A DNA stretch of 43,022 nucleotides from Gemmatimonadota bacterium (GCA_020344015.1 CP070812.1:1014473-1057494), one strand, 5' to 3'. Positions 9,501 to 17,875 are shown, counted from the stretch's first letter. The notes: generated by a model from the letters alone, not told the origin. A program made the numbers and translations.

Positions 9501-9912
9501 GGCGGCCGTCGGGTGTCCAGGTCGTGGCCGCCGAGCCCTCCGCCTCGTAGGTGCGCCGCACGGGGACGCCACCGGCCAGCGGCATCGTGTAGAGCTCAGC
9601 CGGGCCCTCGTAGCGCGCCGTGAAGGCCAACGTCCTCCCGTCAGGGGAGATTACGGGATTCGTCTCCTCGGAGTGGTGCGTCGTGAGTCGCCGGGCCACT
9701 CCACCTGCCGCCGAGACCTTCCACAGATCGCCCTCCGCGGCGAACACGATCGTGTCGCCGCTCAGCGCAGGGTAGCGGTAGTAGCCCAAAACCCCCGCCT
9801 GCTGGGACGCGCCGGCCGTCTGGGCCAGGGCGGTCACGCCGGGGGCGCCAAGCAGAACCAAGGCCGTTGTGAGGGCTATGGTCGACGTCAAGACACGGGC
9901 AGAATTGCGCAT
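6559..9912 (-). CDS. secreted tricorn-like S41 peptidase
   Basis: A 1117-residue homolog of tricorn protease. A signal peptide covers about residues 1-31, ending ALAQ. The N-terminal two thirds are beta-propeller repeats with many SPDG, WTPDG and WSPDSRWLAF blocks; then come the core domain, a PDZ domain (LEVHAGDVIEAVNGVG) and the S41 catalytic domain. The nucleophile is Ser992 in NTASDGEAF, and the C-terminal GVVPDIVV block is typical. It likely degrades peptides in the periplasm or outside the cell. The frame stays open to 10,020, but the ATG at 9912 has AGAGGT six bases upstream and begins the signal peptide directly. A small acidic, low-complexity insert (about 558-575, RGRGGSDDDSDE) lies between the propellers. 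It is convergent with the glutaredoxin and divergent from the ACAD operon. Confidence 0.94.
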   Translation of the reverse strand: MRNSARVLTSTIALTTALVLLGAPGVTALAQTAGASQQAGVLGYYRYPALSGDTIVFAAEGDLWKVSAAGGVARRLTTHHSEETNPVISPDGRTLAFTARYEGPAELYTMPLAGGVPVRRTYEAEGSAATTWTPDGRLVYTTTHYSGLPKRRLVTLNLEDGTRTLVPLADGSEATYDDTGGILFFVRPAFHGNVTKRYTGGTARDVWKFETGAPEAVELTGDHTGESHSPMWWSGRVYFVTDRDGTMNVWSMDESGGDLRQHTRHSGWDVKNPTLSQGRIAYQLGADLWLHDIASGDTRLVPITLASDLDHLRENWVEDPMRYLTSAHIHPEGSSVVLTARGRVFVVPAEQGRLVRASRKEGVRYRDVVFMPDGETLLGLSDETGEHEFVKIPANGVGDEEPLTDDGTILRFRAYPSPDGEWIAYDDNNSDLWVLNVATGESRRVSENREGIGDMAWSPDSRWLAFTMRALNSFSQIKLYGVEAGTTVPLTSDRVNSFSVAWDPDGEFIYFLSDRNLRSLVGSPWGSRQPEPYFDRSIEIFHVALQKGLRSPFKPDDELSRSERDNGNGRGRGGSDDDSDEVTPVRIDLDGLERRVKQVPVEAGNYSSLYVTEDALFWRARDSGPQADSHLMGLEIGNDDFDPTTVVEDVGSFELSLDGKKFLLRRGSNLYVIDAKPSRVGNLNEHRVDLGGWTFPIDVREDWRQIFVDAWRLERDYFYDPNMHGVDWDATLEKYLPLVDRVTTRGELSDLIGRVVGELSALHTSVRGGDLRRGDDNIQVPTLGARLFRDPEAGGYRIDYIYQSDPDYPDEMSPLADPDLEVHAGDVIEAVNGVGTLEVPDIGALLRNQQGRQVLLTVRSGGGGTIRAGESRDMIVVPTTGDFNLRYSDWEYTRRQIVEEAGAGKIGYVHLRAMGSSDITRWYREFYPVFNRQGLIIDVRNNRGGNIDAFILEKLMRRAWMYWKGRVGQPTWNMHYAFRGHMVVLVDQNTASDGEAFADGFRRLGLGEVIGTRTWGGEIWLSSSNRLSDGGLARAPMTGVYGPEREWLIEQIGVVPDIVVDNLPHATHNGSDAQLDAAIQHLLELIENDPREVPPPPPYPNRSFEYRESETGVGAGR

Positions 9913-10013
9913 GGTTACACCTCTCAGCTGTGTGATTGAAATGCCAGAACTGGTAGCCTGCGGCCCTGGGTCCCCGGTCGCAAGGGCCCGCCGCTCGCCT
10001 CGCACCCCGGCAG

Positions 10014-10042
10014 TTACCAAAAGGGCCGCGATGCATTAGAAT
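10014..10042 (+). promoter_or_regulatory. candidate promoter of the ACAD-ETF operon
   Basis: TTACCA (10014-10019, 4 of 6 matches to TTGACA) and TAGAAT (10037-10042, 5 of 6 to TATAAT) are separated by 17 bp and lie 75 bases before the ATG at 10117. They fit a housekeeping sigma promoter. Confidence 0.45.
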
Positions 10043-10116
10043 TGCGGGGTTTCCCAGGAACTCGGAATTCCTATTGATTGTGGCAATCCGTCCCAGCCAT
10101 TGAAGAGGTCTTCTGT

Positions 10117-12351
10117 ATGAGCGCTGTCAAACCGGAAACCGCCAAGACGCCGCAGCTGGCCACGCTGCCCGGCGACGACGTCCGCCAGATCATGTGGCGC
10201 TTCGCCGACCGCTACGACCTCCAGATGTTGGTGCAGTCGGTGCGGGCGGTGGCCCGTGGGCCGGTGGCGCGTCTCGTCGCCGAGGGAGCAAGGAACACCC
10301 ACGAGTGGACCGAAGAGAAGAACTCGCTGCTCGAGGCATACGACTCGGCAGGCATCACTTCGGTCTTCTTGGAGCCAGAGTATGGCGGCTTTATTGCCGG
10401 CCCCAAGAACCTGGCGTTGGCGCTGGCGGCGTTCGAGTTGGCGTGGGTGGACGGCGGTGCGGCCACCGGCGCGATGGCGGGCCACCTCGGCCTGTCGCCG
10501 ATCCACGAGAAGGGGACGCCGGAGCAGAAGGACGAGTACATGCGGCGCTTCTCACCGCCGCAGCCCGGTGAGGACCGGACGATCGAGCGCAGCGCCTTCG
10601 CGCTCACGGAGCCCATCCCGTACGTGGGCGTCGATACCGGCGTGCTGGGTGGCAAGGTCAGCGTCAAGGAGTGGAAGGAAGGAGAGGAACCCATCCTGCA
10701 CGTCGAGAAGCGGGGCCGCTTCATCACGAACATGGCGTTCGCCAACTTCGTCTCGGCGGCGGTCGACTCGGGTGACGAGCGTATCAAGGGCAGCTGCATG
10801 ATCATCCTGGAGGAGAACGATCCCGGGATCTACGATCGCGGCACCGCGACAAAGAAGCTCGTCCATCAACTGTCGGCGACCAGCGATCCGGTCTTCAGCC
10901 TCGACGTACCCGCCAGCCGCATCATCGGTGGCTATACGGTGAAGGACGGCGTCATCATCCCCAACTACAGTCACGGCGAGATCATCGACTCCGTCTTCCG
11001 GCGCACGCGCGTTACCGTCGGCTTGATGACAGCGGCGAAGCTACTATCGGCCGTCGAGCCGGTCGTCCGCTACCATCGTGGCCGCTTTAGAGGTGGCGAG
11101 TCGGACCAGCCGGGCTCGCCGCGACACCAGCTGGGTCTGCAACAGAAGCAGGACGCACTGCACCGGCTGGTCGACATCTGGGCGACCGGTGAAGCCAGCG
11201 CCTCGCTCGGCTTCGCTGCTGCGCGGCTGTTCGACGAGTTGGACCCACTCGACCATCGACGCGAGGAGATATTCGAGGCGCACGATATCCCGGCCGGCCG
11301 CAAAGCGATTCGCGCCCTGGCAAGCCGGTCGGAACCGGCGATCGAGTACGTGCGGCTCGCTGCGAAGCCTGAAGACGAGCGAGATCAGGCCCGCTTCCAA
11401 GAGCTCGAGGCGAACGAGCTCGTCCAGTACCTCACGAAGAACGCCCTCGCCGATGTGCTGTGCCCCGCCTGCAAGCTGTGGAACACCGGGCACGGAGCGA
11501 ACATGATGCGCGAGGCGGTGAGCCTGATGGGCGGCTACGGCATCACCGAGGATTGCCCGGGCTTCCTGCCGCAGAAGTGGATGGACGCGCAGCTCGAGGC
11601 GACCTACGAGGGGCCGGAGGCGGTGCAACGCCGCCAGCTCAGCGTCACGATGACCAACGAGGTCTTCCTCGCCCAGTTCGAGGAGTGGATCACCGAGATG
11701 CGCCACGTCGCCGGGCTGCGGCCCGGTTCCGGCGCCTGCACGCTCGCCTCGGCCATGGACCTCTGGCTCTGGACGCTGCGCCACCTGCTGGAAGCGAAGG
11801 ACGCCCACGGTGTACCGCTCTACAAGGGGCACCGTCAGGGTGTGACCTTCCCGATGGCGGACGCGCTGTGCTGGCTGCTCGCGTCGCGCTATCAGATCAT
11901 GGACTTGATCGAGCTCGAGGAGAAAGGTGCCGAGAACGCCAGCCTCGCCGAGGCGCTACCCGGTTACGGCGCCTTCTACACCGACCTCTGCCATGTGCAG
12001 GCGGCGGCCGCCGGCGGCGAGGTCGCACGCATCTGCTCCAGCCTCGTCTTCGGTTACAACCGGCACCCCTGCTGGACGACCGATGGCGATCGCGTCTACA
12101 GCGATAGCGAGCTGACCGTGCTGGAAAACGTGATGCCGGGGCTGTGCTCGTGCATCGTCGATGTGCTCGACGAGGACGGCTCGCCGCCCGTCAAGCGGGG
12201 GCCCTGCGTCCGTTTCGACGGCTACGAGCCGTTCACGCTGCGGCGCGGCAAGCTCGATGGTTGCCTCACCGGTTCGCGCATGGCCAAGGACAACGCTGCC
12301 CTTGCGTTGACGCAGGTGACGATCCCCGAAGCGCTCGATTACCCGCTCTAG
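10117..12351 (+). CDS. acyl-CoA dehydrogenase, long form
   Basis: A 744-residue flavoprotein of the acyl-CoA dehydrogenase family, larger than the usual 380 residues because of a long C-terminal extension. Family blocks are visible: HLGLSPIHEKGTPEQKDEYM, SAFALTEP, KRGRFITNMAFANFV, the MGGYGITED helix and YEGPEAVQR. The last matches the YEGT block that holds the catalytic base of medium-chain enzymes; here it is Glu498. The protein should oxidise an acyl-CoA and pass electrons to the ETF encoded downstream. The ATG at 10117 has GAAGAGG upstream; the frame opens earlier at 10078 with a TTG. It is followed 10 bases later by the ETF-quinone oxidoreductase gene. The acyl substrate cannot be inferred from the sequence. 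Confidence 0.9.
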   Translation: MSAVKPETAKTPQLATLPGDDVRQIMWRFADRYDLQMLVQSVRAVARGPVARLVAEGARNTHEWTEEKNSLLEAYDSAGITSVFLEPEYGGFIAGPKNLALALAAFELAWVDGGAATGAMAGHLGLSPIHEKGTPEQKDEYMRRFSPPQPGEDRTIERSAFALTEPIPYVGVDTGVLGGKVSVKEWKEGEEPILHVEKRGRFITNMAFANFVSAAVDSGDERIKGSCMIILEENDPGIYDRGTATKKLVHQLSATSDPVFSLDVPASRIIGGYTVKDGVIIPNYSHGEIIDSVFRRTRVTVGLMTAAKLLSAVEPVVRYHRGRFRGGESDQPGSPRHQLGLQQKQDALHRLVDIWATGEASASLGFAAARLFDELDPLDHRREEIFEAHDIPAGRKAIRALASRSEPAIEYVRLAAKPEDERDQARFQELEANELVQYLTKNALADVLCPACKLWNTGHGANMMREAVSLMGGYGITEDCPGFLPQKWMDAQLEATYEGPEAVQRRQLSVTMTNEVFLAQFEEWITEMRHVAGLRPGSGACTLASAMDLWLWTLRHLLEAKDAHGVPLYKGHRQGVTFPMADALCWLLASRYQIMDLIELEEKGAENASLAEALPGYGAFYTDLCHVQAAAAGGEVARICSSLVFGYNRHPCWTTDGDRVYSDSELTVLENVMPGLCSCIVDVLDEDGSPPVKRGPCVRFDGYEPFTLRRGKLDGCLTGSRMAKDNAALALTQVTIPEALDYPL

Positions 12352-12361
12352 TGTCGGCCGG

Positions 12362-14221
12362 ATGAGCGAGATGGCGAGCGTCGAGCGCCAGAGTGTGGAG
12401 GTCGATATCGTCTGCGTCGGCTTTGGTCCGGCGACGGGCGGATTCCTCACGACGTTGTCCCGGGCCATGCAGGATCCCGAGACGCAGCCTTTCCTGATGA
12501 GCAAGGCGATGCCCGGGATGCCGCTGCAAGTCGTCTGCTACGAGCGGGCCGACGACATCGGCTTCGGCGTTTCGGGCGTCGTTACCCGGGCCCGAGGCAT
12601 CCGCGCATCGTTTCCCGATCTCGAGCCCGGCGAGATCCCCAATGCGCACGAGGTCACCGACGAGAAGCTCGTCTACCTGAAGGATCCCGTCGGCGCGAGC
12701 CGGCGTCCCAAGGGCGTCAAAGGTCTCGATGCCGCCATGGCGAGCCTGAGGCTGCTGGGCCGGAGCAAGTATCAGGCGGTCGAGTTGCCCTACATCCCCG
12801 ATTTCATGAAAAAGGACGATGGGTTAGTCCTGTCCATCGGTCAGTTCAACCAGTGGGTGGGCTCGCTGCTCATGTCCTCTGGCATGGTGCAGATCTGGCC
12901 CGGCATGCCGGTGGCGGAGCCGCTCATCGAGGATGACACTGTCGTCGGTGTAAGGCTCGTCGATCAGGGCACCGACCCGAAAGGTGAACCGACCGACGCC
13001 TATATGCCCGGCATGGACGTGCGGGCCGCACTGACGGTCGTGGGCGATGGGCCCGTCGGTCCCGTCGGCCGCAAGCTGGATGAGCACTTCGGCATGCCGG
13101 AAGACCACCACCAGCGCGACTGGGCCGTCGGGATGAAGGTCGTGGTCGATCTGCCGGAGGGTTCTCCCCTGCAGCCGGGTGCCGTCTTCCATACCATCGG
13201 CTACCCGGAGCCCGAGATCTTCGGTTTCCTCTACGTCTATCCCGAGGGCGTCGCCTCACTCGGGATCTTCGTACCCTCCTGGTTCGACAGCCCCGTGCGC
13301 ACCAGCTATCGCTACCTCCAGCACTGGATGATGCACCCGTACATCTGGCGCTTCTTGGAGGGTGGCACGCTTCGGTCGTGGGGTGCCAAGACGCTGCAGG
13401 AATCGGGTAGACGCGGCGAGCCGTACCTGGTCGGCGACGGCTTCGCGAGGGTCGGCGAAGGCTCGGGAAGCACCAATGTGCTCACCGGCTCCGGCGTCGA
13501 TGAAGCGTGGACCACCGGTGTACAGCTCGCCGAAGGCGTCATCGAGCTGCTCAAGGAAGAGGTGCCCTTCACCCGGGAGAACCTCGAGGCGGCGTACGTC
13601 AAGCGGCGGCGCGAGAGCTGGGTGGAGAAGGAGGGTCGCGTCGCGGAGAAGGCGCGCGACGGTTTCCAGCGCGGGTTCATCGCCGGCTTCATCGGCATGG
13701 GCCTCTCCGGGGTGAGCAAGGGGAAGATCAACATCTCCGGCCCCTCGAGGCGTCCCTACGAGCGAGTACCCTCGCTGGCCGACTACTACGAGGGTGTGCT
13801 GGCGCCGGAGGAGGTCGAGCGTGTCCGGAGAGAGACGACGGCTGCCGGCGAGTCGCTGCACGACGCCCTCATGGAAGCCGCCGGTTGGCCCGTGATCCCT
13901 TACGACGGCAAGCTGCTCATCTCACACCAGGACGCGCTGTTGCTCGGTGGCAAGGTCCAGGCGCCGGCGGGCTACCCGGACCACGTGGTCTTTCTCTACC
14001 CCAGCGTCTGCGAAGCCTGCGAGACCAAGCTGTGCATCGAGATCTGTTCCGGCGAGGCGATCACGCCCGGCGAAGGCGGTGTGCCGCAGTTCGATCGCGA
14101 GAAGTGCATCCATTGCGGCGCCTGCTTCTGGAGCTGTACCCAGCCGCGAGAAGATGACCCGGAACGGACGGTGTTGGAGTTTAGGGCGGGTGCGGGCGGA
14201 CTGCACTCGGCGGAGAACTAA
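12362..14221 (+). CDS. ETF-quinone oxidoreductase (FixC-like) with a C-terminal ferredoxin domain
   Basis: A 619-residue flavoprotein. The N-terminal FAD-binding motif reads VCVGFGPATGG, a variant of GxGxxG. The C-terminus carries eight cysteines in two groups: Cys550, 553, 558, 562 (CEACETKLCIEIC) and Cys582, 585, 588, 592 (KCIHCGACFWSC). Classical ETF-QO has four such cysteines and one 4Fe-4S cluster; the second group fits that site, and the first could hold a second cluster or be partly structural. It should pass electrons from reduced ETF to the quinone pool at the membrane. It lies 10 bases after the acyl-CoA dehydrogenase gene and before etfB/etfA, so the cluster encodes a whole path from acyl-CoA to quinone. 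Confidence 0.9.
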   Translation: MSEMASVERQSVEVDIVCVGFGPATGGFLTTLSRAMQDPETQPFLMSKAMPGMPLQVVCYERADDIGFGVSGVVTRARGIRASFPDLEPGEIPNAHEVTDEKLVYLKDPVGASRRPKGVKGLDAAMASLRLLGRSKYQAVELPYIPDFMKKDDGLVLSIGQFNQWVGSLLMSSGMVQIWPGMPVAEPLIEDDTVVGVRLVDQGTDPKGEPTDAYMPGMDVRAALTVVGDGPVGPVGRKLDEHFGMPEDHHQRDWAVGMKVVVDLPEGSPLQPGAVFHTIGYPEPEIFGFLYVYPEGVASLGIFVPSWFDSPVRTSYRYLQHWMMHPYIWRFLEGGTLRSWGAKTLQESGRRGEPYLVGDGFARVGEGSGSTNVLTGSGVDEAWTTGVQLAEGVIELLKEEVPFTRENLEAAYVKRRRESWVEKEGRVAEKARDGFQRGFIAGFIGMGLSGVSKGKINISGPSRRPYERVPSLADYYEGVLAPEEVERVRRETTAAGESLHDALMEAAGWPVIPYDGKLLISHQDALLLGGKVQAPAGYPDHVVFLYPSVCEACETKLCIEICSGEAITPGEGGVPQFDREKCIHCGACFWSCTQPREDDPERTVLEFRAGAGGLHSAEN

Positions 14222-14229
14222 TATCAGGT

Positions 14230-14373
14230 GAGGTAGGGAGCGCTAGTTGACCAGGTGAATACGTGAGCAATAGAGCATTCGAAGTAAGAGGTGACCGGAG
14301 TGCCCGATCGACCTCTAACTTCGAGTATTCACTTGCTCAGTTGCTCACCTGCTCAACTAGTGTTCTCTACCTC
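14230..14373. repeat. 144-bp imperfect inverted repeat inside the ETF operon
   Basis: The two arms pair in several ordered blocks from the outside in: GAGGTAG with CTACCTC, CTAGTTGA with TCAACTAG, AGGTGA with TCACCT, TGAGCAA with TTGCTCA, CGAAGT with ACTTCG, and AGAGGT with ACCTCT. The unpaired centre is short. It fills most of the 178-bp gap between the ETF-QO stop and the etfB start. It resembles a folded palindromic (REP/MITE-like) element and would form a long hairpin in the operon mRNA. There is no U-run after it. Confidence 0.75.
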
Positions 14374-14399
14374 CAAAATCAGACACACAGGAGTACGAG

Positions 14400-15209
14400 A
14401 TGGCAACCGGCTTTCACATCGTAGTCTGCGGCAGCCTCGTCCCCGACCCGCTGCAGACGCTCGAACCGGTGGAGACACCGTCGGGCCCCGGCCTCAAGAA
14501 CGAGATGATGCTGCCGTCGGTCCTCGATCCCTGGGCCGCCCACGCCCTCTACGAGGCGGCGCATCTGGCTGGGAGCACGAGCGACAGCAAGGTCTGGCTG
14601 GTGAGCCTCGGACCCAAAGCCAGACTCCAACAACTGATGATGAACATCGCTCAGAAGGTCCCGTTCGAGTTGGTGGCGCTGGACGGACCGGCCGGCGGCT
14701 TCACCGACGCCTACGAGGTGGCAGCGGCGCTGGCCGGCGCCATTGAGAAGATCGACGGCCTCGACCGGTCCCGGCTGCTGCTCTTCGGTGGCCGTTCGTC
14801 CGCTTCGCGTGATGCCGGTGTCACCATGCAGATGGTCGGCGAGCGCTTGGGTATCACCGACCAGTTCCTTGCCGTTGACAAGCTCACGGTCCAGGACGAC
14901 GGATCGCTGCGCGTTCTCGAGCGCATCGAGGGAGGCATGTACCTGGCCTCTGGCTGTGAGGGACCGCCGGCCGTCTGTGCCTGGTCGACCGGCGAGCTAC
15001 CGGAGCCGCCCAACAATCCGCAGGTCGGGATGCAGAATATGCGGACGATCATGCCCGCACTGCAGCAGGCGCAGCCGGCGGCGGTGGGCGCGGAAGGCCT
15101 CGACTTCCAGAAGGTGGAGGTGCCGCAACAGCGTCGCGATACGAAGATCGTCAAGGATGTCCCGGCGGAAGAGATTGCCCGGGAGATCGTAGAGTGGTTG
15201 AGGAGCTAG
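14400..15209 (+). CDS. etfB: electron transfer flavoprotein beta subunit
   Basis: A 269-residue EtfB/FixA-type protein. It begins MATGFHIVVCGSLVPDP, matches the nucleotide-binding alpha/beta fold of the family (KVWLVSLGPKARLQQL, LLLFGGRSSASRDAGVTMQM, LGITDQFLAVDKL), and ends with an amphipathic helix (PAEEIAREIVEWLRS) of the kind that contacts partner dehydrogenases. ACACAGGAG precedes the ATG. The family recognition loop is not of a clear classical type. EtfB pairs with EtfA, which starts four bases after the etfB stop. Expected to be a soluble cytoplasmic electron carrier between the acyl-CoA dehydrogenase and the quinone oxidoreductase. Confidence 0.9.
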   Translation: MATGFHIVVCGSLVPDPLQTLEPVETPSGPGLKNEMMLPSVLDPWAAHALYEAAHLAGSTSDSKVWLVSLGPKARLQQLMMNIAQKVPFELVALDGPAGGFTDAYEVAAALAGAIEKIDGLDRSRLLLFGGRSSASRDAGVTMQMVGERLGITDQFLAVDKLTVQDDGSLRVLERIEGGMYLASGCEGPPAVCAWSTGELPEPPNNPQVGMQNMRTIMPALQQAQPAAVGAEGLDFQKVEVPQQRRDTKIVKDVPAEEIAREIVEWLRS

Positions 15210-15213
15210 GCCG

Positions 15214-16239
15214 ATGGAAAAGATCCTCTTTCTAGCACACACAGATACGGCTGGCGCGCTGCCCAAAGTGGCGCTGGAGGTGCTGGGCGGTGCCATGGAG
15301 ACTGCGAAGAGCCTGGGTGGAGCGCCCCTTACCGTCGGCTTATTGGGCGGCGACCTGAAAGCGGCGGCCGATAGCGTCGCCGGCTGTGGCGCCGAGAGCT
15401 TCCTCGCGGTCAGCGGAGACGAGTTCACGGTCTCGCGCTACGCCACCGACGCTGCGGCGGCCGAGGCGCTCGTGCGCAAAAGCGATGCGACGCTCGTGGT
15501 CGTGCCTGCCACCTCGAGGTTCTCCAGGGCGATTCCCGGCGTGGCCCAGCGGGTCGAAGGTCGTGTCGATACACACGTCACAGGAATCGAGATCGAAGCC
15601 GGCTCTCCGCAGATCGAGCGCTGGTACTACCGCCAGCGGATGGTAGCCAAGCTCGCGCGTGAGGGACGGCCATGGTTCATGCTCGTCGATTCCGGCGTCT
15701 TCGATGCAGTGGACTGCCTGGCGGGCTCCGCAGCGCTCGAGAACGTGGCCGTCGAGATGCCGGCTACCCGAACGCAGGTCTTGGGTGAAGAGGCGGCGAC
15801 CGCAGAAGCGCAGACGATCAGGCCCGAGGCCGAGCTACTGTTCGTCGCCGGGGCCGGCTGGACGAAGAAGCAGGCCGACGGCCAGAGCCACCTACCCGAG
15901 GCCGAGCAATTGATCCTCGACTTCCTCAGAGGATCGCTGGCATCGCTGGGGAGTAGCAAATCGCTGGTCGACCAGTCCGGCGAAGGGCAGGAGGTCCTCT
16001 CCTTCATGAGCCACATGAACCAGGTGGGTCAGACGGGCTCGACTCCACGCCATCCGAAGGGATTGGCTACCTGCTGTCACGGCGAGGAGCCTCACGTGGT
16101 CGGCTGGCGCTTCATTAAAGAACGTCGCGCCGTGAACCTCGACCCCGGTTGCGGCTGGGCGCAGGGCAAGGCCGACGTCCTCTACGTCGCCGACGCCTTC
16201 GAGGTGATGGCCAAGGTGAACGAGCTATTGGGCAAGTGA
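15214..16239 (+). CDS. etfA: electron transfer flavoprotein alpha subunit, divergent C-terminal FAD domain
   Basis: A 341-residue EtfA homolog. The N-terminal domain is normal (MEKILFLAHTDTAG, DATLVVVPATSRFSRAIPGVA). In the C-terminal FAD domain VGQTG (271-275) is kept, but the usual PxLYxAxGISGAxQH region is absent. In its place are RHPKGLATCCHGEEPHVVGW (279-298) and a DPGCGW block, before a normal-looking end (YVADAFEVMAKVNELL). The loss of the GISGA/QH segment, which in known structures lines the FAD, suggests altered flavin chemistry or a distinct ETF clade. The pair CysCys at 287-288 is also unusual. The reading frame is intact, so decay is unlikely. Confidence 0.85.
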   Translation: MEKILFLAHTDTAGALPKVALEVLGGAMETAKSLGGAPLTVGLLGGDLKAAADSVAGCGAESFLAVSGDEFTVSRYATDAAAAEALVRKSDATLVVVPATSRFSRAIPGVAQRVEGRVDTHVTGIEIEAGSPQIERWYYRQRMVAKLAREGRPWFMLVDSGVFDAVDCLAGSAALENVAVEMPATRTQVLGEEAATAEAQTIRPEAELLFVAGAGWTKKQADGQSHLPEAEQLILDFLRGSLASLGSSKSLVDQSGEGQEVLSFMSHMNQVGQTGSTPRHPKGLATCCHGEEPHVVGWRFIKERRAVNLDPGCGWAQGKADVLYVADAFEVMAKVNELLGK

Positions 16240-16283
16240 TGTAGAGTATACGCAGTCGGTTGGCATCCACCGCCGCACCGGCC

Positions 16284-16631
16284 CTACGGCGTCCAAACCA
16301 GCTCGGCGGTGTCGCCCGCCATCCAGGCGCGCCAGACGATCTCCAGGTCGTCGAGCGGGTCGTAGGCGACAGGGGCCTCGATAGCCCAGTCCACCCACCA
16401 GCCCTCTTCGATGGTCCTGCCGCTCTCGCCCAGGTAGTAGAATAGGGTGTCGGTCCCGTTCCAATCGCCCACCATCGCGACGAAGTAGACCGTGTCCGGC
16501 GCGATGCCGTCGCTCCAGTCGTAATAGTCGACGTTGACGCCCGGCGGTATGTCGGGGAAGTGGTCGGGGTCTTGCGGCGTGTCGGTGCAGCCGGTCAGCA
16601 GAACCAGTAGACAGAGGGCGATCCTGTACAT
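16284..16631 (-). CDS. small lipoprotein of unknown function
   Basis: A 115-residue protein with a lipoprotein signal MYRIALCLLVLLTGC (Cys15). The mature part is acidic and rich in Trp, Tyr and Asp, with no motif I recognise. The frame opens at 16,661, but the ATG at 16,631 begins the signal directly. It lies 95 bases after the stop of the first serine-hydrolase paralog and could be the last gene of that operon, although the spacing is longer than within it. Confidence 0.65.
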   Translation of the reverse strand: MYRIALCLLVLLTGCTDTPQDPDHFPDIPPGVNVDYYDWSDGIAPDTVYFVAMVGDWNGTDTLFYYLGESGRTIEEGWWVDWAIEAPVAYDPLDDLEIVWRAWMAGDTAELVWTP

Positions 16632-16726
16632 CTTCCGCGCGTATTCCTCGAGAACGGGCAAGGAGGGGGGTGGGGGGGTGCGCCTCTCTCTACTAGTACC
16701 CGCCGAGCCCTCAGGCGGTCCTCGAC

Positions 16727-17875
16727 TTACATCAGAGCGGCCAGCACGTACTCCCGCAGCATCTCAAACGCCTGGTTCGCCAACTCGTTGTCGTTCCAGC
16801 CGGTGAATACCACGACCAGGTCCGCCTCGGGAAGCACGAAGATGAACTGGCCTCCACGTCCGCGGGCGCTGTACGCGTCGATCACCTGACCACCCACGCC
16901 GTAGTAGCCGAGCCACCACTGGTAGCCGTAGCCTATCCCGGGCGCGTGCTGCTCCACGGACTCGACCACCCAGCCCTCGCTCACGACCTGCTGATCGCCC
17001 CAGCGGCCACCGTTCAGGTAGAGCAGCCCGAACTTGGCCATGTCACGCGACCGCAGCCAGAGTCCGCCGCCCGTCTGGAAAGTGCCGTCGGGATAGCTGT
17101 ACCAGTAGTAGTCGGTGATCCCCAACGGCTCGAACAGGTACTGCTCGGCGAACCTGTCGGTCGTTAGGCCTGAAGCGTTGTGGACGATGCGGCCGAGAGT
17201 GATCGACATGCCGCTGTTGTATTGGAACACTTCGCCGGGCGCTGCCACGACGGGCAGCTCCAGCGCGTATCTCACGGGGTCCGAGCTCGAGGCCAACGCC
17301 ACGTGCGTGTTGCGAATGTCGTCATACGGGTAGGTCCACTCGTCCCAATACAGCCCCGCCGTCATCGACAGCAGGTGCTTGATGCGTATGCTGTCCCGCT
17401 CCGAGCCCTCGAATACGTCGGCGTATTCCGGCAGGTACGTGGAGATCTTGTCGTCAACGCTGGCTATCTGGCCCTGGTCTATGGCGATGCCGATGAGCGC
17501 CGAGGTGTAACTCTTCGTCACCGAGTGCATCGAGTGCAAGACGTGCTTGTCCCAATCGGTATAAGGACGGTTGTAGCCCCGTCCGGGGAAATACTCGTCC
17601 AGAACCAGCACCCCGTCCTTGACGATCAGCACGCTGTGGATGTTCACGTACGTCCCGTCGAGGATGCGGTTGCCAAGGCTGGTGACAGTCCCCAGGTCGA
17701 ACCCGTAGTCGCTCAGGTGACCGGTCACCAGGCCGTCATCGGTCTGCTCCGGGATCTCGTAGACGAAAGACGAAAATAGGGGATGGCCGCTTCCGGTCGG
17801 CCCCCCCTCGCCACAGGCGTTGATCCCCGTGACGACCGTGAGTACTAGCAGCCAGTGCAGTGCCCTATTAGTCAT
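16727..17875 (-). CDS. serine-hydrolase lipoprotein, paralog 1 of 3
   Basis: A 382-residue PF00144-family enzyme with lipobox VTGINAC (Cys21) and SxxK motif HSVTK (Ser118, Lys121). The second motif region reads FQYNSGMS, and the third is a GRGGQF block near the C-terminus. The ATG at 17,875 has AAGGGG seven bases upstream; the open frame upstream to 18,148 lies over the next gene and is a shadow. It shares the blocks HLSDYGFDL, HSVLIVKDGVLVLDEYFPG, MTAGLYWDEWTYPY and RDMAKFGLLYLNGG with the two genes upstream. Lipid-anchored, outside the cytoplasm; substrate unknown. Confidence 0.9.
   Translation of the reverse strand: MTNRALHWLLVLTVVTGINACGEGGPTGSGHPLFSSFVYEIPEQTDDGLVTGHLSDYGFDLGTVTSLGNRILDGTYVNIHSVLIVKDGVLVLDEYFPGRGYNRPYTDWDKHVLHSMHSVTKSYTSALIGIAIDQGQIASVDDKISTYLPEYADVFEGSERDSIRIKHLLSMTAGLYWDEWTYPYDDIRNTHVALASSSDPVRYALELPVVAAPGEVFQYNSGMSITLGRIVHNASGLTTDRFAEQYLFEPLGITDYYWYSYPDGTFQTGGGLWLRSRDMAKFGLLYLNGGRWGDQQVVSEGWVVESVEQHAPGIGYGYQWWLGYYGVGGQVIDAYSARGRGGQFIFVLPEADLVVVFTGWNDNELANQAFEMLREYVLAALM

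Noticed and set aside
11044..11832. Minus-strand frame of 262 residues inside the acyl-CoA dehydrogenase
   Set aside because: Shadow frame; the + strand shows conserved ACAD blocks through the whole stretch.
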